The position numbers were made by a program, and so were the translations under genes. The notes under the pieces are model-generated. The model had not been told where the DNA came from and ran no database searches. It saw only the letters and a program-made list of their open reading frames with translations. A stretch of DNA of 64,000 bases from Martelella alba (GTDB taxonomy: Bacteria; Pseudomonadota; Alphaproteobacteria; Rhizobiales; Rhizobiaceae), in NCBI RefSeq assembly GCF_006516955.1, contig NZ_VHLG01000004.1:248001-312000 (forward strand). The letters run 5' to 3'. Every line of letters starts with the position of its first letter. Position 1 is the stretch's first letter. Below are positions 29,170-37,932 of the stretch, in pieces.

Positions 29170-29277
29170 GGTTTTCTGGCTCCGATAAGGGCCGTCTGGC
29201 GGCCGGTTTCCCGGCCCCTTATTGGCGCGAAACGTGTCTGAGGTCAAACAGCTTCACACCGCCTGGCAACGGAAGGA

Positions 29278-29910
29278 TCAGCGCAGGGCGATATAGCGGT
29301 CGGCACGGTGATTGAAGGCGATGAAGATATTCATGATCGCCGCTGAGATGACGGAGAGTGCGACCAGTTTCACATCCGCCACGCCGAAAGCCGCCGCCAT
29401 GACGCCGGCATCAAAGGCTAGCTGCACGAGACCGGCGCGAATTCCGAAACGCTCCTGCACATAGATCGCCAATATGCCCATGCCGCCAAGGCTGGCGCGG
29501 TGGCGATAAAGCGCAAGCAGGCCGTAACCGACAAGAAGCCCGCCAAGCACAGCCCCCCAAAGCGGGTGAATAGCGCCGATTTCGAAAAACCGCGCCTGCA
29601 GATCCGTCAAAGCGGAGGTGATGGCAATGGCGATGAAGGTCTTGAGGGTAAAATCCAGTCCCATGCGCCGGAAGGAGAGCCAGTAGAAGGGCAGATTGAA
29701 CAGGAAGAACATCAGCCCGAAATTGAGCCCCCAGCCATAATGGGCAAGAAAGGCAAGCCCCGCCGTGCCGCCAGTCAGAAGTCCGGCCTTGCCGAGAATG
29801 TAAAGCCCGAGCGCCGCCACCATGGAACCGGTGAGAATACCCTGAACATCTTCCGCAAGCGTGTGGCGCGCGGGATTGTCATTCCAGAAACCGGCGTTGA
29901 TATTCGCCAT
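29278..29910 (-). CDS. YitT family membrane protein, copy 2
   Basis: A 210-residue YitT/DUF161 paralogue of the gene just downstream, with clear ATG at 29910 (MANINAGFWNDNP). Five hydrophobic helices; the first loop carries KAGLLTGGTAGLAFL and the C-terminus ends NHRADRYIALR, matching NHRRDRYIAM of copy 1. The 108 bases between the two genes show no terminator, so they are probably co-transcribed. The function is unknown. Confidence 0.87.
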   Translation of the reverse strand: MANINAGFWNDNPARHTLAEDVQGILTGSMVAALGLYILGKAGLLTGGTAGLAFLAHYGWGLNFGLMFFLFNLPFYWLSFRRMGLDFTLKTFIAIAITSALTDLQARFFEIGAIHPLWGAVLGGLLVGYGLLALYRHRASLGGMGILAIYVQERFGIRAGLVQLAFDAGVMAAAFGVADVKLVALSVISAAIMNIFIAFNHRADRYIALR

Positions 29911-30078
29911 GAATACACTCCGTCCGTGGGCCCGATCGCGAAAAAAGCGATGCCCTGCCTCTTTTCATGAAATGCGTTATGCCCGTCCCGCCGCCCGTGC
30001 GGCTGAAGGTCCCGTCCCTGAGACCGGATCACCTGTTTCGGTGTCTCTATGGCTTGATGATGCGCAAACTCTCAGGCG

Positions 30079-30121
30079 ATTGCAAGCAATATAAGTCAGC
30101 AAGCCTGACCTATCTTGCAAT
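30079..30121. other. Long imperfect palindrome between methyltransferase and YitT genes
   Basis: Arms ATTGCAAG (30079-30086) and CTTGCAAT (30114-30121) enclose a second stem GTCAG/CTGAC. It lies 9 bases past the methyltransferase stop and about 170 bases upstream of the YitT gene on the minus strand. It could be a transcript-end hairpin or an operator; there is no strong T-run. Confidence 0.4.
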
Positions 30122-30129
30122 TGGCAATT

Positions 30130-31083
30130 TTACTGCGTCTGATCCGTTCTGGCCGCAAGAAACAGGATGCCATGCACCGGTTCGCCGCCATCCTTGCGCA
30201 AGGCGGCTCGCTCTTCCGCCAGAACGACAAAACCATAATCGGCCAGTGTTGCGGTGATGTAGCGATGCGCATGGGCATAACGCAGCGAGGGTTGCAGGGT
30301 AAAATTGGCCGTCGCACCGCCATCTTCAACCGAAAACAGCAACAGGCCATCCGGTGTCATCAGCCGCATGACATTCTGGAAACAGGTCTCCAGCGCACCG
30401 AGATACATCAGCACATCGGCGGCAATCACCAGATCGGCCCGCCCTTCGCCCCCCTCTTCGAAAAACAGGCCGCTTGAAAGCGGTGGCGCCAGAAGATCGG
30501 CCTGGGCGAGATGATCGTAGAGGCCTTTTTCCGCGGCCTTGGCCAGCATGTTCTGCGACAGGTCGAAGCCTTCCAGCCGCGCAACACGCTCACGCAGCAC
30601 CTCGCCGGAAAGCCCGGTTCCGCAGCCTAGATCGACGGCGCATGAAAAGCAGCGCTCCGGCCCGATCGCAGCATTCAGCAGCCGCGCCAGCCGTTCCGGC
30701 GACGAATAATCGAGCCGTTCGACAAGCGCTTCATCAAACCGGTCGGCATAGCTGTCAAACAGTGCCTCAACATAGCGGCCGGGCGGATGACGCGGCGCGC
30801 TGGTAGCCCCCAGAACCGCAAGCTTGAGCCTGGCCGCAAAGATGTCCTCACGGTCGAGCTGATCGAGCCGCGTCCAGCTGGCGATTGCACCGGCAATGTC
30901 ACCGGCATGCTCATGAAAGGCTGCCAGCAGCGCCAGTCCCGCCGGCCAGTCGGGAACAAGCTCAAGCGCCTGCAGCATCAGATCTGCTGCAGCGGGAAAA
31001 TCGCCCGCCTCGTCAAGCATGCGGGCATAATCGGCGCGGCGATCTGCAATCAGATCACCAGAGGAAAGGAAGGATGCATTCAT
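30130..31083 (-). CDS. TPR-containing class I SAM methyltransferase (COG4976-like)
   Basis: A 317-residue protein with an N-terminal TPR-like helical region (about 1-95, ADLMLQALELVPDWPAGLALLA) and a methyltransferase domain. The SAM-binding motif I is AVDLGCGTGLSGEVL, followed by the acidic loop LEGFDLSQNML and DLVIAADVLMYLG. This layout matches the predicted TPR methyltransferases COG4976. The substrate is unknown. The ATG at 31083 faces the plus-strand gene at 31220, so the 136 bases between hold divergent promoters. Confidence 0.85.
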   Translation of the reverse strand: MNASFLSSGDLIADRRADYARMLDEAGDFPAAADLMLQALELVPDWPAGLALLAAFHEHAGDIAGAIASWTRLDQLDREDIFAARLKLAVLGATSAPRHPPGRYVEALFDSYADRFDEALVERLDYSSPERLARLLNAAIGPERCFSCAVDLGCGTGLSGEVLRERVARLEGFDLSQNMLAKAAEKGLYDHLAQADLLAPPLSSGLFFEEGGEGRADLVIAADVLMYLGALETCFQNVMRLMTPDGLLLFSVEDGGATANFTLQPSLRYAHAHRYITATLADYGFVVLAEERAALRKDGGEPVHGILFLAARTDQTQ

Positions 31084-31219
31084 GTCAGAAAAACCGATGG
31101 AAGCTGAAAGCCATTCGCCGATACCACGTCAAAAGGCAAGTGCTTTTCACAGGTCGCAGGCGCCATCTTGAATGGGCCGCAAAGGCGCTTTATCTGTGGC
31201 AGGAAAGGGAGATCAAGCC

Positions 31220-31486
31220 ATGGGCAACAACGTGAACAGATTTCTGGGCGGCACGGTGATCGGAACGATCGTCAAGCTGCTTGTATTGTCGCTGATTGTC
31301 GGCTTCGTGCTCTCCGCGCTCGGTATTCACCCGGCCGATCTTTTCTATGGCATCATCGACTTCGCCCGCAGTCTCTGGTATCGCGGCTTCAACGCGCTTG
31401 GCGAGATCGGCAGCTATCTCGTGATCGGGCTGAGCGTCGTGCTGCCAGTCTTCATCGTCATCCGTATCCTGAGTTATCGCCGTTGA
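31220..31486 (+). CDS. Small membrane protein, DUF6460-like
   Basis: An 88-residue protein with two hydrophobic helices (IVKLLVLSLIVGFVLSAL and YLVIGLSVVLPVFIVIRIL) separated by a turn containing DLFYGIIDFARSLW. It resembles small rhizobial membrane proteins grouped as DUF6460. AAAGGGA is well placed before ATG 31220; the frame opens earlier at 31172 without conserved sequence. Its stop overlaps the TTG start of the next gene, so the two are translationally coupled. The function is unknown. Confidence 0.75.
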   Translation: MGNNVNRFLGGTVIGTIVKLLVLSLIVGFVLSALGIHPADLFYGIIDFARSLWYRGFNALGEIGSYLVIGLSVVLPVFIVIRILSYRR

Positions 31487-31992
31487 CCATTTCCGCTCCC
31501 CTTGCCGGCCGCCGCACCATTCTGGTCGGCAGCCTCGCCTTGTTCCTGTCCGGCTGCAGCCTGTTTTCAGGCTCCGGCAATGCGCCCATGCCGTCCGGCA
31601 GCGTGCGTGCCGAGGATATGACGGCAACCTTCCTGCCGATGGTCAACGCGCTGCGCCAGCGCCACGGATTGCCGCCGCTCAGCGCCTCGCGCGTCTCAGC
31701 CGCAACCGCGATCGATCAGGCCAAGCGCATGGCGCTCGCCGACAAGATGAACCATGTGACGAGCCGCAGCGAGAGCCCGCTGCAGCGCTTCAAGCGCATG
31801 GGCGTACCATTGCCGGCGGCTGAAAATATCGCCATGCATCAGGCAACGCCGGAACGCGCCTTTCAGGCCTGGGTCAATTCGCCCAAACATCTGGAAAACA
31901 TGCTCGGCGACTATCGCCATGTCGGCGTTGCCCGGGCTGACAGCCCCAATTCGGGCAACCAGAACTTCTGGTCCATGTGCCTGAGCCAATAG
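31483..31992 (+). CDS. CAP-domain lipoprotein
   Basis: A 169-residue secreted protein. The likely start is TTG 31483, overlapping the upstream stop. A lipoprotein signal peptide ends in the lipobox LSGC (about residues 22-25). The CAP/SCP domain has ATFLPMVNALRQRHGLPPL, MNHVTSRSESPLQRFKRMG, AENIAMH and the diagnostic WVNSPKHLENMLGDYRHVGVA. Bacterial CAP proteins are extracytoplasmic and of mostly unknown activity. It converges on pyrD with a 23-base gap. Confidence 0.87.
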   Translation: MTISAPLAGRRTILVGSLALFLSGCSLFSGSGNAPMPSGSVRAEDMTATFLPMVNALRQRHGLPPLSASRVSAATAIDQAKRMALADKMNHVTSRSESPLQRFKRMGVPLPAAENIAMHQATPERAFQAWVNSPKHLENMLGDYRHVGVARADSPNSGNQNFWSMCLSQ

Positions 31993-32015
31993 TCTCGCAG
32001 CAAGAAGGGGCTGCG

Positions 32016-33092
32016 TCAGAACCGCTTTTCGGCCCATTCTGCGACGCTTTCGTCACGCAGCGCGCGAAGATTGTCCGCACCGGCCTTTTCCAGCGCCGCA
32101 ACCATCGCCGAAAGCCCATCGGAGATCAGCTTCGGTCCTTCATAGACCATGCCGGAATAAATCTGCACCAGATCAGCACCGGCACGGATTTTCTCCAGCG
32201 CCCGCGCGCCGGTGGAAACCCCGCCGACACCGATGATCGCCATATCAGGCCCAAGCCTCTGGCGCATGCCAGCCAGAACCGCCGTTGAGCGCTCGAACAG
32301 AGGTGCACCGGAAAGCCCGCCCGCCTCACCGGAAAGCTTTGCCGATTTCAGCCCGTCGCGCGCAAGTGTGGTGTTCGACACGATGATACCATCAAGCTTC
32401 TGCGCCAGAACCTCTGCGGCAATGTCGTCCAGCTCGGCCTGATCCAGATCGGGCGCGATCTTCAGAAAGACCGGCGGCTGCGCCTCGGCGGCGGCACGGG
32501 CTTCAAGCACGCGTGACAGCAGGGTCGCAAGTTCGCTGCGCGCCTGGAGATTGCGCAGGCCCGGCGTGTTGGGCGAGGAAATATTGACCGTCAGGTAATC
32601 GGCCATGGCGGCAAAACGCGTCGTACCGGCAACATAGTCGGCAATACGATCCTCGCTCGCCTTGTTGGCACCGATATTGATGCCGAGCACACCGCGACGC
32701 TTGGCGCGGGCGACATTGGCCGCCAGCGCTTCATGGCCTTCATTGTTGAAGCCCATGCGGTTGATCACCGCCTCATCCTCGACCAGCCGGAACAGGCGCG
32801 GCTTCGGATTGCCGGGCTGCGGCTTCGGCGTCACCGTGCCGACCTCGACATGGCCGAAGCCGAGGCCGAACAGCCCGTCAATCGCCTCGCCGTTCTTGTC
32901 GAGACCGGCAGCAACGCCAAGCGGATTGGCGAAAGACAGCCCCGCCAGCCGGACGGCCAGGCGCGGGTCAGCCGCATGGCGGGCGCGCGGCAGAAGACCG
33001 GTACCGATCCCTGTCAGGGTCAGCGCATGGGCGCGCTCGGGGTCCAGCAGAAAAACGGCCTGGCGCGCACCAAGCTTGAACGGATTGATCAT
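32016..33092 (-). CDS. pyrD: Dihydroorotate dehydrogenase (quinone), class 2
   Basis: FMN enzyme oxidising dihydroorotate to orotate in pyrimidine synthesis, passing electrons to quinone at the inner membrane. Of 358 residues, the N-terminal helices (about 1-40) are the class 2 membrane-association domain. Signatures are ANPLGVAAGLDKNGE, GTVTPKPQPGNPKPRLFR, NRMGFNN and NISSPNTPGLRNLQ, which contains the class 2 catalytic serine. GVGGVSTGARALEKIRAGADLVQIYSG binds FMN phosphate. The ATG overlaps the DUF952 stop by 4 bases. Confidence 0.96.
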   Translation of the reverse strand: MINPFKLGARQAVFLLDPERAHALTLTGIGTGLLPRARHAADPRLAVRLAGLSFANPLGVAAGLDKNGEAIDGLFGLGFGHVEVGTVTPKPQPGNPKPRLFRLVEDEAVINRMGFNNEGHEALAANVARAKRRGVLGINIGANKASEDRIADYVAGTTRFAAMADYLTVNISSPNTPGLRNLQARSELATLLSRVLEARAAAEAQPPVFLKIAPDLDQAELDDIAAEVLAQKLDGIIVSNTTLARDGLKSAKLSGEAGGLSGAPLFERSTAVLAGMRQRLGPDMAIIGVGGVSTGARALEKIRAGADLVQIYSGMVYEGPKLISDGLSAMVAALEKAGADNLRALRDESVAEWAEKRF

Positions 33093-33436
33093 GGCAGAAG
33101 TCCCGTGAAATCATGAAGCCCATCGGCACCGATGGGCAGTGCGCGCTCCAGCACAACAGCGCCGAAATCAAGCGGCGCATAGAGATGGGGAAAGGGCTTG
33201 CCGCCGCGCGAAATCTCGTATTTCAGCGCCGGCCCGAGAAGGGCGGCATCGACACCGACAAGCAGCAAATCAGCCTGGCCGGAAAAATGCCTGTGCGCCG
33301 TTTCCACCACCTGGCTCTCGGTTGAAAAATGAATGAAGCCGTCAGACAGATCAATGGCGGCGCCATCGAAACATCCGGCGGCCTTTGCCGCCCGCCACTC
33401 AGCGGCCGAAACGATCTTGTAGATCACACGATCCAT
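33089..33436 (-). CDS. DUF952 domain protein
   Basis: A 115-residue cytoplasmic protein of the DUF952 family (COG3502). Family marks visible are the N-terminal IYKIVSAAEWRAAK, DGFIHFSTESQVVETAHRHF and the C-terminal FPHLYAPLDFGAV. It overlaps pyrD by 4 bases, a common rhizobial arrangement. The biochemical role is not established. It heads the two-gene operon, so the pyrD promoter lies in the 250 bases before 33689. Confidence 0.87.
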   Translation of the reverse strand: MDRVIYKIVSAAEWRAAKAAGCFDGAAIDLSDGFIHFSTESQVVETAHRHFSGQADLLLVGVDAALLGPALKYEISRGGKPFPHLYAPLDFGAVVLERALPIGADGLHDFTGLLP

Positions 33437-33610
33437 GGATCCGGCTCCCTTTCCATCTTTGCGCCAGCATGTGCCGCATTGCGCGCTGAAAGTCCATGCG
33501 GCAACGCAGAAAAACGGCTGACAGGCACACCTCCCCCGCGACAGATCGACGCATTTACGGGGATAAACATGACATTAGCTGAGAATTTGCCCCCTATGCC
33601 GGCCCTTTTA

Positions 33611-33666
33611 TTGAAATCCGCTTCAATTAGAGCTAAGGAATGGTCTTAAGACCTTGGTTGTACAAC
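33611..33666 (+). promoter_or_regulatory. Promoter-like boxes and two palindromes before the response regulator gene
   Basis: TTGAAA at 33611-33616 is followed after 17 bases by TAAGGA, a fair -35/-10 pair. Just downstream are a perfect 12-base palindrome GGTCTTAAGACC (33642-33653) and a perfect 10-base palindrome GTTGTACAAC (33657-33666). They end 22 bases before ATG 33689 and could be regulator binding sites. Confidence 0.45.
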
Positions 33667-33688
33667 TGCCTTTGGGAGGGGGCACGAG

Positions 33689-34336
33689 ATGGCCGCACAA
33701 ACAATTCTGATCGCTGATGACCACCCGCTTTTCCGCGGTGCACTGAAACAGGCCATTAGTGGCATGGCCGCCTATTACGCCGTCGTTGAAGCCGGGGACT
33801 TTGAGGGCGCGCGCGCTGCAGCTGCCGAAAATCTTGATGCCGACCTGATGTTGCTTGACCTTTCCATGCCCGGTGTCAGCGGCTTTTCCGGCCTGATGAC
33901 ATTGCGTGCCGAATATCCATCGCTGCCAATCGTCGTCGTTTCCGCCAGTGATGACAGCGCCACAATCCGGCGGGCGCTCGCCCTTGGCGCATCAGGCTTC
34001 ATCTCGAAATCCGCCGGACTTGACGAATTGCGCACGGGCATACGCACAGTATTGAGCGGCGGAACCTATCTGCCGGAATCCTATGACGGCTCGGCCGAAA
34101 CAGACCCTGACGTCGCCGAGATGCTTGAACGGCTGAAGAGCCTCACCCCGCAGCAGTCCCGTGTGCTGCGCATGCTCTGCGAAGGCCTGCTCAACAAGCA
34201 GATCGCCTATGAGCTCGGCGTCTCCGAGGCGACGATCAAGGCGCATGTTTCCGCCATCCTTCTCAAACTCAATGTCGACAGCCGCACCCAGGCGGTCATT
34301 CAACTCGGCAAGGTCAATATGGCCATGGTCGCCTGA
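33689..34336 (+). CDS. LuxR/NarL-type response regulator
   Basis: A 215-residue DNA-binding response regulator. The receiver domain has the acidic pair D10/D11, the phospho-acceptor D57 (LLLDLSMPG), and K107 (FISKSAG). The C-terminal HTH (about 150-203) has LTPQQSRVLRMLCEGLLNKQIAYELGVSEATIKAHV. GGGAGGGGG precedes the ATG. No sensor kinase is adjacent, so it is an orphan here. Its target and signal cannot be inferred from context. Confidence 0.93.
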   Translation: MAAQTILIADDHPLFRGALKQAISGMAAYYAVVEAGDFEGARAAAAENLDADLMLLDLSMPGVSGFSGLMTLRAEYPSLPIVVVSASDDSATIRRALALGASGFISKSAGLDELRTGIRTVLSGGTYLPESYDGSAETDPDVAEMLERLKSLTPQQSRVLRMLCEGLLNKQIAYELGVSEATIKAHVSAILLKLNVDSRTQAVIQLGKVNMAMVA

Positions 34337-34455
34337 CGGCAATGGATGGGGACAGGATTTTATTCCTGATCCCATCTTTACGAATCTCTCCGCCTTGTCT
34401 AGATTTCAACGATTGAAACAGTGATTTGAAGACGGCTTGACCGAAGGCGGCGCCA

Positions 34456-35112
34456 ATGCTTTCGCATGATATGATCTGGTCCGCGATCGACACGCTGGCC
34501 GCCCAACACAAGTTGACGGCTTCCGGGCTCGCGCGCCGCGCGGGGCTGGATCCGACATCATTCAACCGCTCGAAACGGCTTGGCCCCGACGGCAGGCTGC
34601 GCTGGCCGTCAACGGAATCGCTGTCAAAGATCCTTGAGGCCACCCAGACCGACCCGGAAGTATTCTTCGCGCTCGCCCGGCATGATCCCTCAGCGCCCTC
34701 CGGCAGCTTCCCGCCGCAGCAGAGCACGATTCCGCTGCTAGGCTTTGCCCAGGCCGGCTCCGGCGGCTTCTTTGACGATGGCGGTTTTCCGGCTGGGCAG
34801 GGCTGGGACATGGTCGACTTTCCAACCTCGATCGGCCCGGGACCAGGGGTTTATGCCCTGGAAGTTCAAGGTGACAGCATGATGCCGCTCTATCGGGACG
34901 GCGACGTGCTGATTGTCGACCCGAACAGCCAGACCCGCAAGGGCGACCGAATCGTCCTGAAGACATGTGAAGGCGAGGTGATGGCCAAGGTGCTGGCGCG
35001 ACGCTCAAGCGTTCAGGTCGAGGTTATGTCGCTTAATCCGGAACACCCCAACAGAACATTCGACCTGACTGACGTCGAGTGGATTGCCCGTATCATCTGG
35101 GCCAGCCAATAG
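34456..35112 (+). CDS. XRE-like transcriptional regulator with S24 peptidase domain
   Basis: A 218-residue LexA/CI-like repressor. The N-terminal HTH is LTASGLARRAGLDPTSFNRSKR. The S24 domain has the serine in GDSMMP (about S141), the lysine in RIVLKT (about K169), and a possible Ala-Gly self-cleavage site at A100-G101 in AQAGSGG. Such proteins respond to DNA damage or other stress by autocleavage. There is no phage gene nearby, so this looks like a chromosomal regulator rather than a prophage repressor. Confidence 0.9.
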   Translation: MLSHDMIWSAIDTLAAQHKLTASGLARRAGLDPTSFNRSKRLGPDGRLRWPSTESLSKILEATQTDPEVFFALARHDPSAPSGSFPPQQSTIPLLGFAQAGSGGFFDDGGFPAGQGWDMVDFPTSIGPGPGVYALEVQGDSMMPLYRDGDVLIVDPNSQTRKGDRIVLKTCEGEVMAKVLARRSSVQVEVMSLNPEHPNRTFDLTDVEWIARIIWASQ

Positions 35113-35132
35113 AATTTCAGGGACATTGCACC

Positions 35133-35558
35133 ATGCAGAACACCACAAGGACACCGCTCAATCACTACGATGCCCTCATCTATGTCATGGTGATGGCCTC
35201 GGCCGTCGACAACGGCATGAGCGACAGCGAACTGCGCCGGATCGGCCTCGTCACCCGCTCATTGCCGATTTTCGAAGGATTTGACGAAGAGCGCATCACC
35301 GATGTTGCCCATGCCTGCGCCGAAATTCTCGCCGGCCCCGAAGGCATGGAGATCGCGCTTGAAATCATCAAGGATGTTCTCCCGGCAAGGCTTTACGATA
35401 CGGCCTATGCTCTGGCCGTTGAAATCATGGCCGCCGACCAGAAGGTCCGGCCTGAAGAAATCCGCCTGCTTCAGCTTTTCCGCGACCGTTTCGGGCTCGA
35501 CAAGCTGACCTGCGCCGCCCTTGAACGCGGCGCGATCGCCCGCTATCGCCACATCTGA
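35133..35558 (+). CDS. TerB-like protein
   Basis: A 141-residue helical protein of the TerB/COG3793 family, named for tellurite resistance but of uncertain metal-related function. The acidic motif segments are visible: VMVMASAVDNGMSDSELRRIG and EIMAADQKVRPEEIRLLQLF. I chose ATG 35133; the frame opens earlier inside the S24 gene. It follows that gene by 20 bases on the same strand and may be co-transcribed. Confidence 0.88.
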   Translation: MQNTTRTPLNHYDALIYVMVMASAVDNGMSDSELRRIGLVTRSLPIFEGFDEERITDVAHACAEILAGPEGMEIALEIIKDVLPARLYDTAYALAVEIMAADQKVRPEEIRLLQLFRDRFGLDKLTCAALERGAIARYRHI

Positions 35559-35883
35559 GGCGAAGCCTCACAGACTGTGCTTCACGGTGTTGGTGCCGCC
35601 TTTCACGGAAGGCGGCACTGAATCTTATGCGTTTTTCTCTCCAGAAGAGCGATGGTCGCACACGAAAATCCTTCACGACCAGGACCACATCTTCGCAACC
35701 GCATAAATCAAAATAGTACATACAATAATAAAAGTTATGTTTATTTAATGATAAATTTAAAAATATAGATCTATCCAAATATCTGAATTTTATATCAATA
35801 TATACTTGAAATATCATTTAATTAATCTAAAAATAAGATCAGGAGATAGATCCTTGGGGGTGATCTGCTCCCCGGGGGCGAAA
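35559..35883. promoter_or_regulatory. AT-rich intergenic control region before the GT2 gene
   Basis: About 325 bases. From about 35700 to 35860 the sequence becomes very AT-rich with many A and T runs, in sharp contrast to the GC-rich genes around it. No gene is supported. Such AT-rich stretches before surface polysaccharide genes in Rhizobiales are typical targets of silencers such as MucR/Ros; that role here is inference. A hairpin of GTGCCGCC/GGCGGCAC type at about 35590-35620 could end the TerB transcript. Confidence 0.5.
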
Positions 35884-37773
35884 ATGACGGCGTCATTTGC
35901 GAATGATGCAATCGGAAATACAATTCCGATTGCGGAAACTTATTGCCAATCGCGTAATTTATTACTAACAGAAAGAGCCTTACTGAAGGCGCTGAATTAT
36001 ACGCAACCCACAATTGATGCCGCCAGCCGCAAGGCCATCGCGAACCAAACCTCTATCGAGGAGGAGTTGCTGGCCGGCGGGCAGCCGGCAGAAGATCACT
36101 ATCGCCGCTTCGCCGACCATCTCGGCCTGCCCTTCGCCACATCCTTTGCCCCCTTTCACCTGGTAGACAGGCCGAAGCTTGACACGCAGATGGCCAGACC
36201 AACAGCCATCCGGCTGGAAGGCCGCAGTGGCGAGAGCCGGATTGCCATCATTCCTGTCGCCACCAAGGCAGAGGCCCTGCACCGGACATTGCGGCGCTTT
36301 CCCGAGCTGGCCGAACGGCTGATCGTCACGACCCCCGAGGCAATGCGTCAGGCAATCTGGCAGGCCGGCGAGAAACGCCGCACTTTCCGGGCCATCAACC
36401 GGCTCATCACCTGGAACCCGCATTTTTCTGCACGCGTGGTTTTCTGGGGCAAGCAGGGCTTTGTGATCGGCAGTCTGTTCGTCACGCTTTGTGCGCTGCT
36501 GGCAGCATTTCCGGTAACAACACTGATTTGCCTGCACGTCGCCATGTCGGCATTCTATTTCAGCTCGCTGATTTTCCGCGCGGCGGCCATGACCATGAGT
36601 GCGCCGCCGTTTGAAGCGACCCCACCACCCAGAGACGGAAACCTGCCGGTCTATACGGTTATGGTCGCACTTTACCGTGAGGCCGGCATGATCGAACAGC
36701 TCACAGGCGCATTACTGGCACTCGACTGGCCACAGACAAAACTGGACATCAAGTTCGTCTGCGAGGCAGACGACCTGGAAACCATCGCGGCCATCAAGGC
36801 ATGTCGGCTGCCACCCTGCTTCGAGCTGGTCTGCGTTCCACCATCCCTGCCGCGGACAAAGCCGAAGGCACTCTGCTATGCGCTTGCCGGCGCGCGAGGT
36901 GAATTTCTGACCCTATATGACGCAGAGGACCGGCCACATCCACAGCAACTCCGCGCCGCCTATCAAACCTTTTCCCGCGCACCCAAACGGCTGGCCTGCC
37001 TTCAGGCCCCGCTCGACATCACCAATGGCAACCAGTCCTGGCTTTGCGGCCTGTTTGCCCGCGAATATGCGGCGCTGTTTCGCGGCATCTTGCCGCTTCT
37101 GGCGCACAGCGCGCTTCCCATGCCCCTTGGCGGCACATCCAATCACTTCCGAACGGATGCATTGCGGGCCGTACGCGCCTGGGATCCCTATAACGTCACC
37201 GAGGATGCCGATCTTGGCCTGCGCCTGCACCGCCTGGGTTATCGCTGCGGCGTAATCGGCCCTGCAACGCTTGAGGATGCCCCGACAAGTCTGCGCGGCT
37301 GGACCGGTCAACGCACACGCTGGTTCAAGGGCTGGCTGCAGACCTTTCTCGTGGCAACACGGGATCCGATCGCCCTGTGGCAGGAGCTCGGCGCTGGCGC
37401 CTTCGCGATCTTCATGCTCAATAGCGGCGGCATGCTTGTCTCCGCCCTGCTCCATCCGATCGCCTTCCTGTCTGTGGCCGCCAATCTTGTCCTGCTTGCA
37501 ACCGGCGGACTCGCTACGGACACGCTGCATATCGCCCTGACGGCTGTCGACATTGCCAATATTGCACTCAGCTATGCCATCTTTCTTCGCCTGGGACAGA
37601 AGAACCTGCCGCCGGAACGGACCAGAACCCTGAAAGGCAGCCTGCGACATGTGCCGCTCTACTGGCTGCTCCTCTCCTTTGCCGCCTGGCAGGCGGTGAT
37701 CGATCTCGTGCACCGCCCGTTCCACTGGAAAAAGACCGAGCACAGCCCCGTCACGCAAAAGGCACCCGGCTAA
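35884..37773 (+). CDS. Cellulose-synthase-like family 2 glycosyltransferase
   Basis: A 629-residue membrane glycosyltransferase. The N-terminal 150 residues resemble the MshEN/GspE N-terminal module (LLAGGQPAEDHYRRFADHLGLPF) found in the XagB-type enzymes. Two membrane helices follow (about 186-228). The GT2 catalytic core comes next, with DAEDRPHP (about 345), TEDADLG (about 438) and QRTRWFKG (about 475), the D-DxD-TED-QxxRW signature of processive synthases. Several C-terminal helices end the protein. The frame opens at 35806 in AT-rich DNA, but ATG 35884 has GGGGGCG upstream. I infer export of an extracellular polysaccharide; the sugar is unknown. Confidence 0.85.
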   Translation: MTASFANDAIGNTIPIAETYCQSRNLLLTERALLKALNYTQPTIDAASRKAIANQTSIEEELLAGGQPAEDHYRRFADHLGLPFATSFAPFHLVDRPKLDTQMARPTAIRLEGRSGESRIAIIPVATKAEALHRTLRRFPELAERLIVTTPEAMRQAIWQAGEKRRTFRAINRLITWNPHFSARVVFWGKQGFVIGSLFVTLCALLAAFPVTTLICLHVAMSAFYFSSLIFRAAAMTMSAPPFEATPPPRDGNLPVYTVMVALYREAGMIEQLTGALLALDWPQTKLDIKFVCEADDLETIAAIKACRLPPCFELVCVPPSLPRTKPKALCYALAGARGEFLTLYDAEDRPHPQQLRAAYQTFSRAPKRLACLQAPLDITNGNQSWLCGLFAREYAALFRGILPLLAHSALPMPLGGTSNHFRTDALRAVRAWDPYNVTEDADLGLRLHRLGYRCGVIGPATLEDAPTSLRGWTGQRTRWFKGWLQTFLVATRDPIALWQELGAGAFAIFMLNSGGMLVSALLHPIAFLSVAANLVLLATGGLATDTLHIALTAVDIANIALSYAIFLRLGQKNLPPERTRTLKGSLRHVPLYWLLLSFAAWQAVIDLVHRPFHWKKTEHSPVTQKAPG

Positions 37774-37932
37774 ACACGCCTGCCTCCCCTATATTTCGTT
37801 TTATTTCACGTATTTACAGATGCGCGACCAGGGAGCTCCCGCGCGCGGCAGGCCCGTGTCGCGCGTATTTCGCTGCCGGCACGACAGGTGTCTGCAGCCT
37901 TAAACCTTGATTTTCCGCAAAACTAAATTATA

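Noticed and set aside
34456-35112. S24 regulator as a prophage repressor
   Set aside because: No phage, integrase or excision genes flank it; neighbours are ordinary chromosomal genes.
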